A stretch of DNA of 64,000 nt from Comamonadaceae bacterium (GTDB lineage Bacteria > Pseudomonadota > Gammaproteobacteria > Burkholderiales > Burkholderiaceae_C): assembly GCA_947450645.1 (NCBI GenBank), contig CANFWH010000002.1, forward strand, positions 1 to 64,000. The letters are read 5' to 3'. The notes beneath the pieces are model-generated. The model was not told the origin of the DNA. It saw only the letters and a list, made by a program, of their open reading frames with translations, and did no database searches. Positions 45,442-54,136 of this stretch are shown in pieces (positions within the stretch are counted from its first letter, which is position 1; each line of letters begins with the position of its first letter). The translations under genes were made by a program, and so were the position numbers.

Positions 45442-45849
45442 ATGGCATTTGGCACACAAGACGACAGCGACGACGTGATGAACGAAATCAACATGACACC
45501 CATGGTGGACATCATGCTCGTGCTCTTGATTATTTTTATCATTACCATCCCCGTGATGAAACATACGGTGAACGTTGATTTGCCCCGTGCAACTAACGAA
45601 GCACAAAACATCAAGCCCGAAACCCTCCGATTGACCGTAGATGCGCAAGGTGCTTACTTTTTAAATGAAGCTTCTGTCACGGATGCCGATCTGCCGATGC
45701 TGCTCAAAATGGCATCTGTGCAAAACCCGCAACCTGAATTACACATTCGGGGCGACAAAAGCGTTCGCTATGAACGCGTGGCGCAAGCGATGGCCGCAGC
45801 GCAGCAAGCAGGTCTGCACAAAATCGGCTTTATTACCGAGCCCCGATAA
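45442..45849 (+). CDS. exbD: Biopolymer transport protein ExbD
   Basis: A 135-residue protein with the ExbD/TolR N-terminal pattern EINMTPMVDIMLVLLIIFII, in which the membrane aspartate carries protons, followed by a periplasmic domain (LPRATNEAQNIKPETLRLTV; RYERVAQAMAAAQQAGL). It is the last gene of the iron cassette and ends eight bases before folA. Confidence 0.94.
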   Translation: MAFGTQDDSDDVMNEINMTPMVDIMLVLLIIFIITIPVMKHTVNVDLPRATNEAQNIKPETLRLTVDAQGAYFLNEASVTDADLPMLLKMASVQNPQPELHIRGDKSVRYERVAQAMAAAQQAGLHKIGFITEPR

Positions 45850-45850
45850 T
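45845..45850 (+). promoter_or_regulatory. -10-like element for folA
   Basis: GATAAT overlaps the exbD stop and ends seven bases before the folA ATG. No Shine-Dalgarno sequence is present, so folA may have its own leaderless mRNA besides read-through from exbD. Confidence 0.3.
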
Positions 45851-45857
45851 TGGGTGC

Positions 45858-46355
45858 ATGAATATCAACTTGATTTGGGCCGAGGCTCGCAACCGTGTCA
45901 TTGGCATGAATGGCGTCATGCCGTGGCATTTGCCTGAAGATTTGGCGCACTTAAAACGCACGACTGTGGGTAGCACCGTCATCATGGGACGCAAGACTTG
46001 GGACTCGATCCCGCCCCGCTTTCGCCCATTACCAAATCGAACCAACATTGTCATTTCTCGCCAGATTGATTTCCTGGCAGGCCAAGTGGGGATTGGCTTG
46101 CAGGCTGTCGAATCGCTAGAGGCCGCGCTGGATATGGCTTCCCAGAAATCGGATGTTTGGGTTATTGGCGGCGCCCAAATCTATGCGCAAGCGCTGCCAC
46201 TGGCAAACAAAATCATCATCACCAAAATTGATGCTGAGTTTGCAGGCGACGCCTTTGCGCCAGCGCTAGACGCCACTTGGGTTGAAACAAAACAAGAAGC
46301 CCATACAGCCGCAAACGGGCTACGATACGCCTTCATTACTTACGTTAGGAATTAA
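45858..46355 (+). CDS. folA: Dihydrofolate reductase
   Basis: FolA reduces dihydrofolate to tetrahydrofolate, which recycles the folate used by ThyA. The 165-residue protein starts MNINLIWAEARNRVIGMNG and has MPWHLPEDLAHLKRTTVGS with the catalytic aspartate (Asp28), VIMGRKTWDSIP and VWVIGGAQIYAQALP. In many betaproteobacteria it directly follows thyA. Here the iron cassette separates them. Confidence 0.96.
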   Translation: MNINLIWAEARNRVIGMNGVMPWHLPEDLAHLKRTTVGSTVIMGRKTWDSIPPRFRPLPNRTNIVISRQIDFLAGQVGIGLQAVESLEAALDMASQKSDVWVIGGAQIYAQALPLANKIIITKIDAEFAGDAFAPALDATWVETKQEAHTAANGLRYAFITYVRN

Positions 46356-46357
46356 AC

Positions 46358-46957
46358 ATGTCATCAGACGGATTTCACGTTCACGGCCCGCACGATCACG
46401 CCATTGAGCACGCCACCGAAGGCCACGGCGATCATGATGCACAAGGTGATGATGGCTTTTCGACCAATCGCATTGCGATGTTCACCGCGATTTTGGCGAC
46501 GGTGGGCGCCATCTTTTCTTATATGGGCGGTGCCACGCAAGCGAACGCGGGACTCTACAAAAATAATGCGGCGCTAGAAAAAGCGCAAGCCTCTAATCAA
46601 TGGAATTACTTTCAGGCCAAAAGCACCAAGCAGTCGCTCGCAGAACTTGCACGCGACCTTGCACCAACGGATAAGCACCTCAAGTACGACGACAAAATTG
46701 CCCGCTACGAGACCGAGAAAAAAGAGATTCAAAAAGACGCTGAAAAGCACGAAACCATCTCTAAAGACTGGGACAAGCAATCGGATGAGCAAATGCACCA
46801 ACACCACCGCTGGGCGCAAGCCACCACGGTGTTGCAAGTGGCGATTGCCCTTGCCGCCATTGCCCTACTCACGCGCCGCAAGTGGCTAGAGCGCACCATG
46901 TACGGCGTGGCATTTGCTGGCGTCGTGATTGGCGCATTGGCAGCAGCGCATATTTAA
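46358..46957 (+). CDS. DUF4337 family membrane protein
   Basis: A 199-residue protein. The N-terminus is rich in His and Asp (HVHGPHDHAIEHATEGHGDH), followed by a membrane helix (NRIAMFTAILATVGAIFSYM), a charged coiled-coil middle (KIARYETEKKEIQKDAEKHE), and two C-terminal helices. This is the DUF4337 layout; the function is unknown. The gene is tightly packed between folA and xth, and AGGA lies upstream. Confidence 0.85.
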   Translation: MSSDGFHVHGPHDHAIEHATEGHGDHDAQGDDGFSTNRIAMFTAILATVGAIFSYMGGATQANAGLYKNNAALEKAQASNQWNYFQAKSTKQSLAELARDLAPTDKHLKYDDKIARYETEKKEIQKDAEKHETISKDWDKQSDEQMHQHHRWAQATTVLQVAIALAAIALLTRRKWLERTMYGVAFAGVVIGALAAAHI

Positions 46958-46960
46958 ACC

Positions 46961-47758
46961 ATGCAATTTGCTACGTGGAACGTCAACTCGCTAACGGTGC
47001 GTTTGCCGCAAGTCATTGAGTGGTTGGCGGCTAATCCTGTGGATGTACTGGGCTTGCAAGAGCTCAAGATGACGGACGATAAGTTCCCCGTGCAAGCCTT
47101 ACTGGACGTGGGCTACAAGGCATCTTTCTTTGGACAAAAAACGTATAACGGTGTCGCGCTACTCACCAAAAGCGGTGCGCAAAACGTGGTGAAAAATATC
47201 CCTAGTTTTACCGACGAGCAGTCACGCGTGATTGCCGCGACTGTGCCATCCTTGCTAGGTGATGTTCGTGTGATTAACGGCTACTTCGTCAACGGCAACG
47301 CGCCAGACACAGACAAATTTGAATACAAAATGAGCTGGCTGCGCGCCATGCGTGATTACCTCCGCGCCGAGCTAGAAGCCAATCCACGTGTGGTGGTGAT
47401 GGGCGACTTCAATATCACGTTTGACGATGCGGATAGCCACGATCCTGAAGGTTTGCGTGAGACCATTCATCACACCACTGAAGAGCGCGATCACTTGAAA
47501 GCCTTACTGGCTCTGGGTTTCCATGATGCGCACCGTTTGATGCATCCTGAACTCGCTGTAGAGAAAAAAGACAAATTCTTTAGCTGGTGGGACTATCGCG
47601 ACTTTGGCTTCAAGCGTAATCGCGGGCTACGTATCGACTATGTGCTGGCAAGCGATGCACTAAAAAATCACGTGGTGTCATGCAACATTGACAAAGCGCC
47701 GCGCAAGAACGAGCGCCCTAGCGACCATACGCCTGTGGTGATGGAGCTCCATCTGTGA
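46961..47758 (+). CDS. xthA: Exodeoxyribonuclease III (AP endonuclease)
   Basis: A 265-residue base-excision-repair nuclease that nicks 5' of abasic sites and removes 3' blocks. The catalytic motifs of the exonuclease-endonuclease-phosphatase fold are visible: ATWNVNSLTVRLPQVIEWL, LGLQELKM (catalytic glutamate), VVVMGDFNIT (Asp and Asn) and RPSDHTPVVMEL (catalytic His). Length matches E. coli XthA (268). It overlaps the following gene by four bases (GTGA). Confidence 0.94.
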   Translation: MQFATWNVNSLTVRLPQVIEWLAANPVDVLGLQELKMTDDKFPVQALLDVGYKASFFGQKTYNGVALLTKSGAQNVVKNIPSFTDEQSRVIAATVPSLLGDVRVINGYFVNGNAPDTDKFEYKMSWLRAMRDYLRAELEANPRVVVMGDFNITFDDADSHDPEGLRETIHHTTEERDHLKALLALGFHDAHRLMHPELAVEKKDKFFSWWDYRDFGFKRNRGLRIDYVLASDALKNHVVSCNIDKAPRKNERPSDHTPVVMELHL

Positions 47759-48930
47759 GCGAGGCCGCGCGCGCGTATGCGGACGCGGGTGCGGCTCACA
47801 TTGCCGCAGGTGACTACCCAGCTGCACAAGAATCATATGAACAAGCTCTGCTACTGAGTGCTGACGCGCCTATCTTGCATTACGGATATGGATTAGCGCT
47901 TCAAAAATCGGGCCAGTACGAAGCGGCCATTGCAGCTTACGACAAGGTCATTGTGCTCCATCCCACCATGGCCTATGCACATCTTGCCAAGGCGCACTGT
48001 GCTTTGATTTTGGGTGATTTCGCGCACGGCTGGCCCGCATACGAGTGGCGCATTCAATTTGATGAAGTGCCACCCAATCCTTATTACAAATTCTCACCGC
48101 CAACGTGGACTCCAGAGACGATAAAAGGTAAAAAAATTCTTCTTTGGTCTGAGCAAGGCTTTGGCGACATGCTGCAATTTTGCCGCTATGTACCCCTCAT
48201 TGCCCAAAGCGCAGCGAAGATTCATTGGGTTGTCCATCCCTTACTACGTCGGCTTTTTGAACAATCCTTTTCGCTACCCAACGTCATCATCACCTCTACA
48301 ACCCACCCCGTGCCAGAACACGATGCGCACTGCTCGGTGATGTCACTACCGTTAATCTGCGGTACGGATACGATAGACAAAATCCCGTCTGAGCCTTACC
48401 TTGTGGCTGATCCAGTAAGTGTAGAAATGTGGCGAAAGAAAATAGCCGTCCTGCCAGACTGCCGCCTGCGCGTGGGCTTGGTATGGTCAGGCAGCCGCCC
48501 ACAAAACAACCTTGAAGCAAGCCATATTAATCAACAGCGCTTGATAGACCCTCATGCGTTAGCAAGGCTTAGCGGCATCCCAGGCGTGCAATTTTTTAGC
48601 CTTCAAAAAGACGAATATCCTGAGCAGGCCATCACGCCTAGCTTTGAGCTTTGGAATTGGACCCGTGACTTGCACGATTGGGCTGATACCGCCGCGTTGA
48701 TTGCCAATTTGGATTTGATCATTAGCGTAGACACGGGTGTCGTCCATCTAGCGGGAGCGCTAGGCAAACCCGTTTGGATTCTTTCAAGGTATGAGGGTTG
48801 CTGGCGCTGGCTAGAGAACCGCGAGGACAGCCCTTGGTATCCAAGCACACGTCTCTTTCGCCAACGCGAAACGGGCGATTGGAACGAGGTGCTTGACCGC
48901 GTCCGTGCTGCCTTGGAGGAATTACTCTAG
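47755..48930 (+). CDS. TPR-containing glycosyltransferase-like protein
   Basis: A 391-residue protein starting with GTG. Residues 1-90 hold two or three TPR units (AHIAAGDYPAAQESYEQALL; ALQKSGQYEAAIAAYDKVIV). The C-terminal part has the pattern of GT9-like transferases: LRVGLVWSGSRPQNN, LIANLDLIISVDTGVVHLAG and ALGKPVWILSRYEGCWRWL. Such proteins occur widely in betaproteobacteria, where acceptor and donor are mostly unknown. The 3' end overlaps ntrC by nine bases on the opposite strand. Confidence 0.83.
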   Translation: MSEAARAYADAGAAHIAAGDYPAAQESYEQALLLSADAPILHYGYGLALQKSGQYEAAIAAYDKVIVLHPTMAYAHLAKAHCALILGDFAHGWPAYEWRIQFDEVPPNPYYKFSPPTWTPETIKGKKILLWSEQGFGDMLQFCRYVPLIAQSAAKIHWVVHPLLRRLFEQSFSLPNVIITSTTHPVPEHDAHCSVMSLPLICGTDTIDKIPSEPYLVADPVSVEMWRKKIAVLPDCRLRVGLVWSGSRPQNNLEASHINQQRLIDPHALARLSGIPGVQFFSLQKDEYPEQAITPSFELWNWTRDLHDWADTAALIANLDLIISVDTGVVHLAGALGKPVWILSRYEGCWRWLENREDSPWYPSTRLFRQRETGDWNEVLDRVRAALEELL

Positions 48931-50415
48931 TCCCAGCTCTTGGACTTTACGCGTCATGGTGTTGCGCCCCATGCCCAGCTGCGCGGCGGCCTCCACCTTG
49001 CGGCCACCTGTGTGCAAGAGCGCCGCCTGAATCATGGCCGTTTCAAAACGCTTGCACAGGACATCCCAAATACCCTCTGTATTAGCTTCCATCATTTTGA
49101 GCGTTAGCGACTGCACGGATTCTTCCCAAGTGGAATGAGCGGATTCTCTGGGGGCCTTATGGCGATTGACCTGTGAGCTATTGCCTTCGGAAGAGTCCTC
49201 TAGATATGGCCTAGCGGGCATATGACTTTCTTGAGTGCCGTGCGCTGCTGCTTGCGCTAATACTTCGGGCGGCAAATCTTTGGTTTCAATCATTTGCCCA
49301 GGCGCCATCACAGTAAGCCAATGGCAAATGTTTTCTAGCTGACGCACGTTGCCTGGGAAGGAAAAGCTAGAGAGCGTCTCTAATGCTGAATCACTAATCC
49401 GTTTAGCATCCACGCCCAATTGTTGACTACTGACCTGCAAAAAATGCTGGGTCAACATGGGGATGTCTAACGTACGCTCGCGCAGCGGCGGCAGACGCAG
49501 GCGAATCACATTTAAGCGGTGAAACAAATCTTCGCGAAATGCGCCGTGCTTGACGCGGCGCTCCAAATCTTGATGCGTTGCCGCAATCACGCGGACATTG
49601 GCTTTAATGGCGCTGGTACCACCCACGCGGTAGAACTGACCGTCTGACAGCACACGCAGCAGACGCGTTTGCAGCTCAAGCGGCATGTCGCCAATCTCAT
49701 CTAAAAACAGCGTGCCGCCTTCGGCTTGCTCGAAACGCCCGCGCCGCGTGGCCTGCGCGCCCGTGAATGAGCCTTTTTCGTGGCCAAAGAGTTCGCTCTC
49801 AAGCAAATCTTTAGGAATGGCCGCCGCATTGATGGCAACGAATGCACCGTTCGCACGTGGCGAATGTTTGTGCAGCGCGTGCGCCACCAGCTCTTTGCCC
49901 GTGCCCGACTCACCCGTAATCAAAACATTCACATTGCTTTGCGAGAGTCGACCAATGGCGCGAAAAACATCTTGCATGGCGGGTGCTTGCCCCATCATTT
50001 CGGGCGTAGAGGGCACATTGGCTGTAACTTCTAGCTCGCGCTCACTTTCGTTCACGGCTCGCTGGATCAACTCGACGGCACGCGTCACATCAAAGGGCTT
50101 GGGTAGGTACTCGAACGCGCCCCCTTGAAAACTAGAGACAGCGCTATCAAGATCTGAGAACGCCGTCATGATGATGACGGGCAAATAGGGATATTGGACT
50201 TTGACTTTGGCCAGTAAATCTAGCCCAGAGCCGCCTGGCATACGGATGTCACTAACCAGCACGGAGGGGTGACGCGTGGGCTCGACATCTCGCAACGCCT
50301 CAATCACTTCTTTAGGATGTACAAAGCTGCGTGTGGGTAGTTTCTCACGTGCGAGAGCCTTCTCCAGCACGAAGCGAATCGACGCGTCATCATCTAGTAT
50401 CCAAATCTCTTTCAT
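48922..50415 (-). CDS. ntrC: Nitrogen regulation response regulator NtrC
   Basis: A 497-residue sigma-54 activator. The receiver domain has the phosphorylated Asp56 (VLVSDIRMPGGSG). The AAA+ domain has Walker A GESGTGKE and the sigma-54 loop written GSFTGA (HEKGSFTGAQATRRGRFEQ) where most members have GAFTGA, then GGTLFLDEIGDMP. The C-terminal Fis-type helix-turn-helix is VEAAAQLGMGRNTMTRKVQE. It should activate glnA and urtA under nitrogen limitation. It follows ntrB by 22 bases. Confidence 0.95.
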   Translation of the reverse strand: MKEIWILDDDASIRFVLEKALAREKLPTRSFVHPKEVIEALRDVEPTRHPSVLVSDIRMPGGSGLDLLAKVKVQYPYLPVIIMTAFSDLDSAVSSFQGGAFEYLPKPFDVTRAVELIQRAVNESERELEVTANVPSTPEMMGQAPAMQDVFRAIGRLSQSNVNVLITGESGTGKELVAHALHKHSPRANGAFVAINAAAIPKDLLESELFGHEKGSFTGAQATRRGRFEQAEGGTLFLDEIGDMPLELQTRLLRVLSDGQFYRVGGTSAIKANVRVIAATHQDLERRVKHGAFREDLFHRLNVIRLRLPPLRERTLDIPMLTQHFLQVSSQQLGVDAKRISDSALETLSSFSFPGNVRQLENICHWLTVMAPGQMIETKDLPPEVLAQAAAHGTQESHMPARPYLEDSSEGNSSQVNRHKAPRESAHSTWEESVQSLTLKMMEANTEGIWDVLCKRFETAMIQAALLHTGGRKVEAAAQLGMGRNTMTRKVQELGLE

Positions 50416-50437
50416 AGCCTTGTCCCCTACTTCCTCT

Positions 50438-51313
50438 TTATGTCGTGAGCGGAATCAACATTTTGAAATCCGTTCGTCCAGGCAGGCTTTCGCACTCAAT
50501 CGCACCTGCATGTTGCTGTACAAAATTTTGCGCCAGCGACAAACCAAGACCCGATCCACCAGCACGACCTGTGACCAATGGATAAAAAATACGATCCCGA
50601 ATTTCGGGCGGCACGCCTGGCCCATTGTCTATCACATGCAACTCTAGTGCCAACTTATGCCTGGCCTTTCCCAGCAAGGCTTGGCGGGCAATACGGGTTT
50701 TAAATGTCAAGATGGCAGAGCCATCCGCAATTCTTTCTTCTAGTGCCTGCGCTGCGTTATGCGCGATGTTGAGTAGTGCTTGAATCAATTGCTCGCGATC
50801 ACCCTCAAATTCTGGGATGGATGCGTCGTAGTCACGCACAACGGTCAGGCCATGAGGAAACTCGACCAAAATGAGTTGGCGTACGCGTTCGCAAATTTCG
50901 TGTGCATTCACTGTGACCCGCACATGAGGCTGACGGTGCGGCGCCAAGAGCCTATCCACAAGGCTTTGCAGCCGATCGGCCTCATGAATGATGACCTGCG
51001 TGTACTCGATCAGCGATTTATCCGACAAATCCATTTGCAAGAGCTGCGCCGCGCCACGAATACCGCCCAGTGGATTTTTAATTTCATGCGCGAGATTACG
51101 AAGTAGCTCTTTATTCACTTCGTTTTGATCGGCCATTTGACCGTCTGTGGGCCGAATATCGACCAACACCCAATTGCTTTGAATTTCGTCACGAGGCACG
51201 CCCAGCAAAGCTTCGAGAGCACGATTGGCAAAAGCAATGCGCCCGTTTTCCTCCAGCACGGCAATCGGCAACGGCTGCGTATCGAGCAGCGAGAGGTTAT
51301 CGTTTGAGTTCAC
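50438..51313 (-). CDS. ntrB: Nitrogen regulation sensor histidine kinase NtrB with shortened PAS domain
   Basis: NtrB phosphorylates NtrC when nitrogen is scarce and is switched to a phosphatase by PII. The 291-residue protein has phospho-acceptor His76 in LLRNLAHEIKNPLGGIRGAA and ATPase boxes HNAAQALEERI, VIDNGPGVPPEIRDRIFYPL and GGSGLGLSLAQNFVQQHAG. It is about 58 residues shorter than E. coli NtrB (349). The loss falls in the N-terminal PAS domain, which ends soon after ANRALEALLGVPRDE. It overlaps the upstream small gene by 17 bases. Confidence 0.94.
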   Translation of the reverse strand: MNSNDNLSLLDTQPLPIAVLEENGRIAFANRALEALLGVPRDEIQSNWVLVDIRPTDGQMADQNEVNKELLRNLAHEIKNPLGGIRGAAQLLQMDLSDKSLIEYTQVIIHEADRLQSLVDRLLAPHRQPHVRVTVNAHEICERVRQLILVEFPHGLTVVRDYDASIPEFEGDREQLIQALLNIAHNAAQALEERIADGSAILTFKTRIARQALLGKARHKLALELHVIDNGPGVPPEIRDRIFYPLVTGRAGGSGLGLSLAQNFVQQHAGAIECESLPGRTDFKMLIPLTT

Positions 51314-51734
51314 GCTTGAGGCTCATGATGTCGGCGTCTAACCGCGCCAGTTGTTGTTTGAGTGCTAATTTGCGCTCTAGATCTTGGCTGCTGGATAGCT
51401 GCTCGTATTGCTTACCAAGATCTATGCGCTGCGCTTCGGATTTTTTTAACTCCGAAGCAATCACCGCTTTGGCATCGCTATCACGCTGCTGTTGCGCTAT
51501 GGATAAAGTACGCGGCGTCTGCGTGACGGCTACGGCGCGTTTGTTACTGGGAATCGTGACGCTTGCGCCGCCCGCAACTCGTTTGCAATCTGCGCGTTTG
51601 GCGCTACTGGCATCGTTGGTGTATTCATTGCCACAGCGATACACAGCATCCTGCGCTAGGCCAGAACCAGCATGGCTTAGCGCAAGGGTAGTGAGAATGA
51701 AAAAGGCAACCGAAGTTGCCCTTTTTTGGATCAT
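51297..51734 (-). CDS. Small exported DUF4124-like protein between glnA and ntrB
   Basis: A 145-residue protein with a signal peptide (ATSVAFFILTTLALSHAGSG) and a short DUF4124-like region (AVYRCGNEYTNDASSAKRAD), then a charged coiled coil (AQRIDLGKQYEQLSSSQDLE; LALKQQLARLDADIMSLKRE). The ATG at 51734 is the only sensible start before the signal peptide. The codons of the signal peptide contain the likely glnA terminator hairpin (51705-51720). The function is unknown; it overlaps ntrB by 17 bases. Confidence 0.75.
   Translation of the reverse strand: MIQKRATSVAFFILTTLALSHAGSGLAQDAVYRCGNEYTNDASSAKRADCKRVAGGASVTIPSNKRAVAVTQTPRTLSIAQQQRDSDAKAVIASELKKSEAQRIDLGKQYEQLSSSQDLERKLALKQQLARLDADIMSLKRELKR
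51696..51728 (-). terminator. Intrinsic terminator after glnA, inside the next coding region
   Basis: On the minus strand GGCAAC-TTCG-GTTGCC forms a six-pair stem with a stable TTCG loop, preceded by AAAAAAG and followed by TTTTTC. It begins about 28 bases after the glnA stop. The sequence is nearly symmetrical, so it could also stop transcription from the other side. It lies within codons 3-12 of the downstream exported protein. Confidence 0.75.
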
Positions 51735-51747
51735 GCGATCAACCCGT

Positions 51748-53163
51748 TTACAGTGAGTAGTACATCTCAAACTCAACAGGATGTGGTGCCATGCGCATGC
51801 GCGTGACTTCACCCATTTTGAGTTCAATGTAAGCATCTAACATGCTGTCGGTAAACACGCCGCCTTTGGTCAAGAAAGCACGGTCTGCATTCAAGCAGTC
51901 CAGAGCTTGGTCAAGACTATGGCAAACGGTTGGCACCAATGCATCTTCCTCTGGTGGGAGGTGATACAAATCTTTGGTAGCCGCTTCGCCTGGATGGATT
52001 TTGTTCTCGATGCCATCAAGGCCTGCCATCATCAAGGCTGCAAAGCACAGGTATGGATTTGCCAATGGATCTGGGAACCGCGCTTCGATGCGGCGACCTT
52101 TAGGGTTAGCCACAAACGGAATACGAATCGACGCAGAGCGGTTACGTGCAGAGTAAGCCAACTTCACTGGCGCTTCAAAGCCAGGAACCAAACGCTTATA
52201 GCTATTGGTACCAGGGTTGGTAATCGCGTTCAGGGCGCGAGCGTGCTTGATGATGCCGCCGATGTAGTACAGCGCGGTTTCAGACAAACCTGCATAGCCG
52301 TCGCCAGCGAACAAGTTCTTGCCGTCTTTCCAGATCGACTGATGAACGTGCATACCAGAGCCGTTGTCGCCTTGGATTGGTTTTGGCATGAAAGTCGCGG
52401 TCTTGCCGTAGCTGTGCGCCACGTTTTGCACTACGTACTTGAGCAAGATGGTCCAGTCAGCGCGCTGCACGAGTGTAGAGAAGCGTGTACCGATTTCATT
52501 TTGACCCGCGCCAGCCACTTCGTGGTGGAACACTTCAACCGGCACGCCGAGTGACTCGAGCACCAAAGAGATTTCAGCGCGCAAATCTTGCGTGCTATCC
52601 ACTGGAGGCACGGGGAAGTAACCGCCCTTGACAGTTGGGCGGTGGCCTTTGTTGCCGCCGTCCATTTCTTTGCCGCTGTTCCATGGCGCTTCGTAATCGT
52701 CGATCTTGACGAAGCAGCCACTCATATCGGTATTCCAACGGACGTCGTCGAACAAAAAGAACTCTGGCTCTGGACCAAAGTAAGCTGTATCGCCAATGCC
52801 TGTGGATTTGAGATAAGCCTCCGCGCGTAATGCAATTGCGCGTGGATCGCGGTCATAAGCCTTCATGTCGCTTGGCTCATACACCGTGCAAGACATGAAC
52901 AATGTTGGCTCGTCATAGAAAGGGTCAATATTGGCGGTGTTGGCGTCAGGCATGAGCAGCATGTCGGAGGCTTCAATGCCCTTCCAGCCCGCGATGGACG
53001 AGCCATCAAAAGCATGACCCGATGTGAATTTATCTTCGTCAAAATGCGATACAGGCACGGTCACGTGCTGCTCTTTGCCACGGGTATCGGTAAAACGGAA
53101 ATCAACGAACTTAACGTCGTTGTCTTTCACCATCTTCATTACGTCTGCGACTGTCTTAGTCAT
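51748..53163 (-). CDS. glnA: Glutamine synthetase, type I
   Basis: GlnA makes glutamine from glutamate, ammonia and ATP as a cytoplasmic dodecamer. The 471-residue protein has [20 protein letters not shown], the metal-site motif [11 protein letters not shown], the ATP-site [20 protein letters not shown] and the adenylylation loop [11 protein letters not shown] with the tyrosine modified by GlnE (at 4678-7068). GGAG precedes the ATG. A sigma-54 promoter lies at 53208-53223 and an intrinsic terminator just after the gene. Confidence 0.98.
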   Translation of the reverse strand: MTKTVADVMKMVKDNDVKFVDFRFTDTRGKEQHVTVPVSHFDEDKFTSGHAFDGSSIAGWKGIEASDMLLMPDANTANIDPFYDEPTLFMSCTVYEPSDMKAYDRDPRAIALRAEAYLKSTGIGDTAYFGPEPEFFLFDDVRWNTDMSGCFVKIDDYEAPWNSGKEMDGGNKGHRPTVKGGYFPVPPVDSTQDLRAEISLVLESLGVPVEVFHHEVAGAGQNEIGTRFSTLVQRADWTILLKYVVQNVAHSYGKTATFMPKPIQGDNGSGMHVHQSIWKDGKNLFAGDGYAGLSETALYYIGGIIKHARALNAITNPGTNSYKRLVPGFEAPVKLAYSARNRSASIRIPFVANPKGRRIEARFPDPLANPYLCFAALMMAGLDGIENKIHPGEAATKDLYHLPPEEDALVPTVCHSLDQALDCLNADRAFLTKGGVFTDSMLDAYIELKMGEVTRMRMAPHPVEFEMYYSL

Positions 53164-53207
53164 GTGCTTACTCCAAGTTAAAAATAAAAAGTTGACCCGT
53201 GATCATG

Positions 53208-53223
53208 TGCAAATTTTGTGCCC
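53208..53223 (-). promoter_or_regulatory. Sigma-54 promoter of glnA
   Basis: On the minus strand GGGCAC-AAAAT-TTGCA matches TGGCAC-N5-TTGC with one change and has exactly ten bases between GG and GC. The predicted transcript starts about 33 bases before the ATG. A TGGTGCA half-site typical of NtrC lies upstream near 53308-53314. Confidence 0.75.
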
Positions 53224-53338
53224 AGTTCAGTCGATGCCACTCGCCACACAAAAGACTAATTTTAATAAGCTTTAAAACTGCTTTTTTAGGGGGGTTATAG
53301 TTTATTTGCACCAATAGGAGGCGGAATCTAGCTTTTAT

Positions 53339-54136
53339 TCACCGTTTTAGCTCATCCAGCAAGGTGCTGCCAAGCGTTTTTAAGCCTTCCAGCATCGCAG
53401 GATACGCCTTAGCAACTTGCTCTGGCACCCCCTTCACCCCTAGCTCGATATGCCGCCCATAGTTGGGGTGATCGACACTGGGCAAGCTAAACACCTTAAT
53501 GCCTGCAAATTGCGCTTCTAGCTGCTCCATCAGCGGCGTGAGCGTGGCTTCCATCGATCCTTGCACGATGACCGATTGCTCAGCATACGCCGTCTTATTG
53601 AAATACTCCGAGTAGTGTGTGTCGAGCACCCACTCCATCATCGGCCATGCCATCACGGGAAAGCCTGGAACAAAATGCACCCGACCCACCGAGAATCCCG
53701 CAATCTTGTTATATGGATTCGGAATCAACTCAGCGCCCGTAGGAAACACCGCCATATTCAGGCGATGTTTGTTGTCATCTCGCTCGGGCTCGTAAGGCTG
53801 GCCGCCTTCACGAGCCACGTCCATCATACGTTCGCGGATCAGCTCTGCACCGCGCGGATGAAGCGCCAGGTCAACGCCCAGCGCCTTGGCCGCGCATTGT
53901 CTTGTGTGATCGTCTGGCGTTGCACCAATGCCACCCGTGGAAAACACCACATCACCCGACTCAAAAGCGGCTTTGAGCACGGCAGTGATGCGCACAGGAT
54001 CATCACCCACGTAATTGGCATAATTCAGCTCTAAGCCACGGCTAGCAAGAATTTCGATGACTTTACTCATATGTTTGTCGGTGCGTTTCCCTGACAAAAT
54101 TTCGTCGCCAATGATGATCAGACCAAATTTAAGCAT
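53339..54136 (-). CDS. CinA-like molybdopterin-binding domain protein
   Basis: A 265-residue protein with the CinA/MoaB-type domain: KFGLIIIGDEILSGKRTDKH at the N-terminus, VVFSTGGIGATPDDHTRQ and a C-terminal RHIELGVKG. It lacks the separate CinA deamidase domain, so only the N-terminal module is present. The function of stand-alone versions is unclear. The start at 54136 is supported by GAGGAAA and by family length; it overlaps the EI24 gene by eight bases. Confidence 0.87.
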   Translation of the reverse strand: MLKFGLIIIGDEILSGKRTDKHMSKVIEILASRGLELNYANYVGDDPVRITAVLKAAFESGDVVFSTGGIGATPDDHTRQCAAKALGVDLALHPRGAELIRERMMDVAREGGQPYEPERDDNKHRLNMAVFPTGAELIPNPYNKIAGFSVGRVHFVPGFPVMAWPMMEWVLDTHYSEYFNKTAYAEQSVIVQGSMEATLTPLMEQLEAQFAGIKVFSLPSVDHPNYGRHIELGVKGVPEQVAKAYPAMLEGLKTLGSTLLDELKR

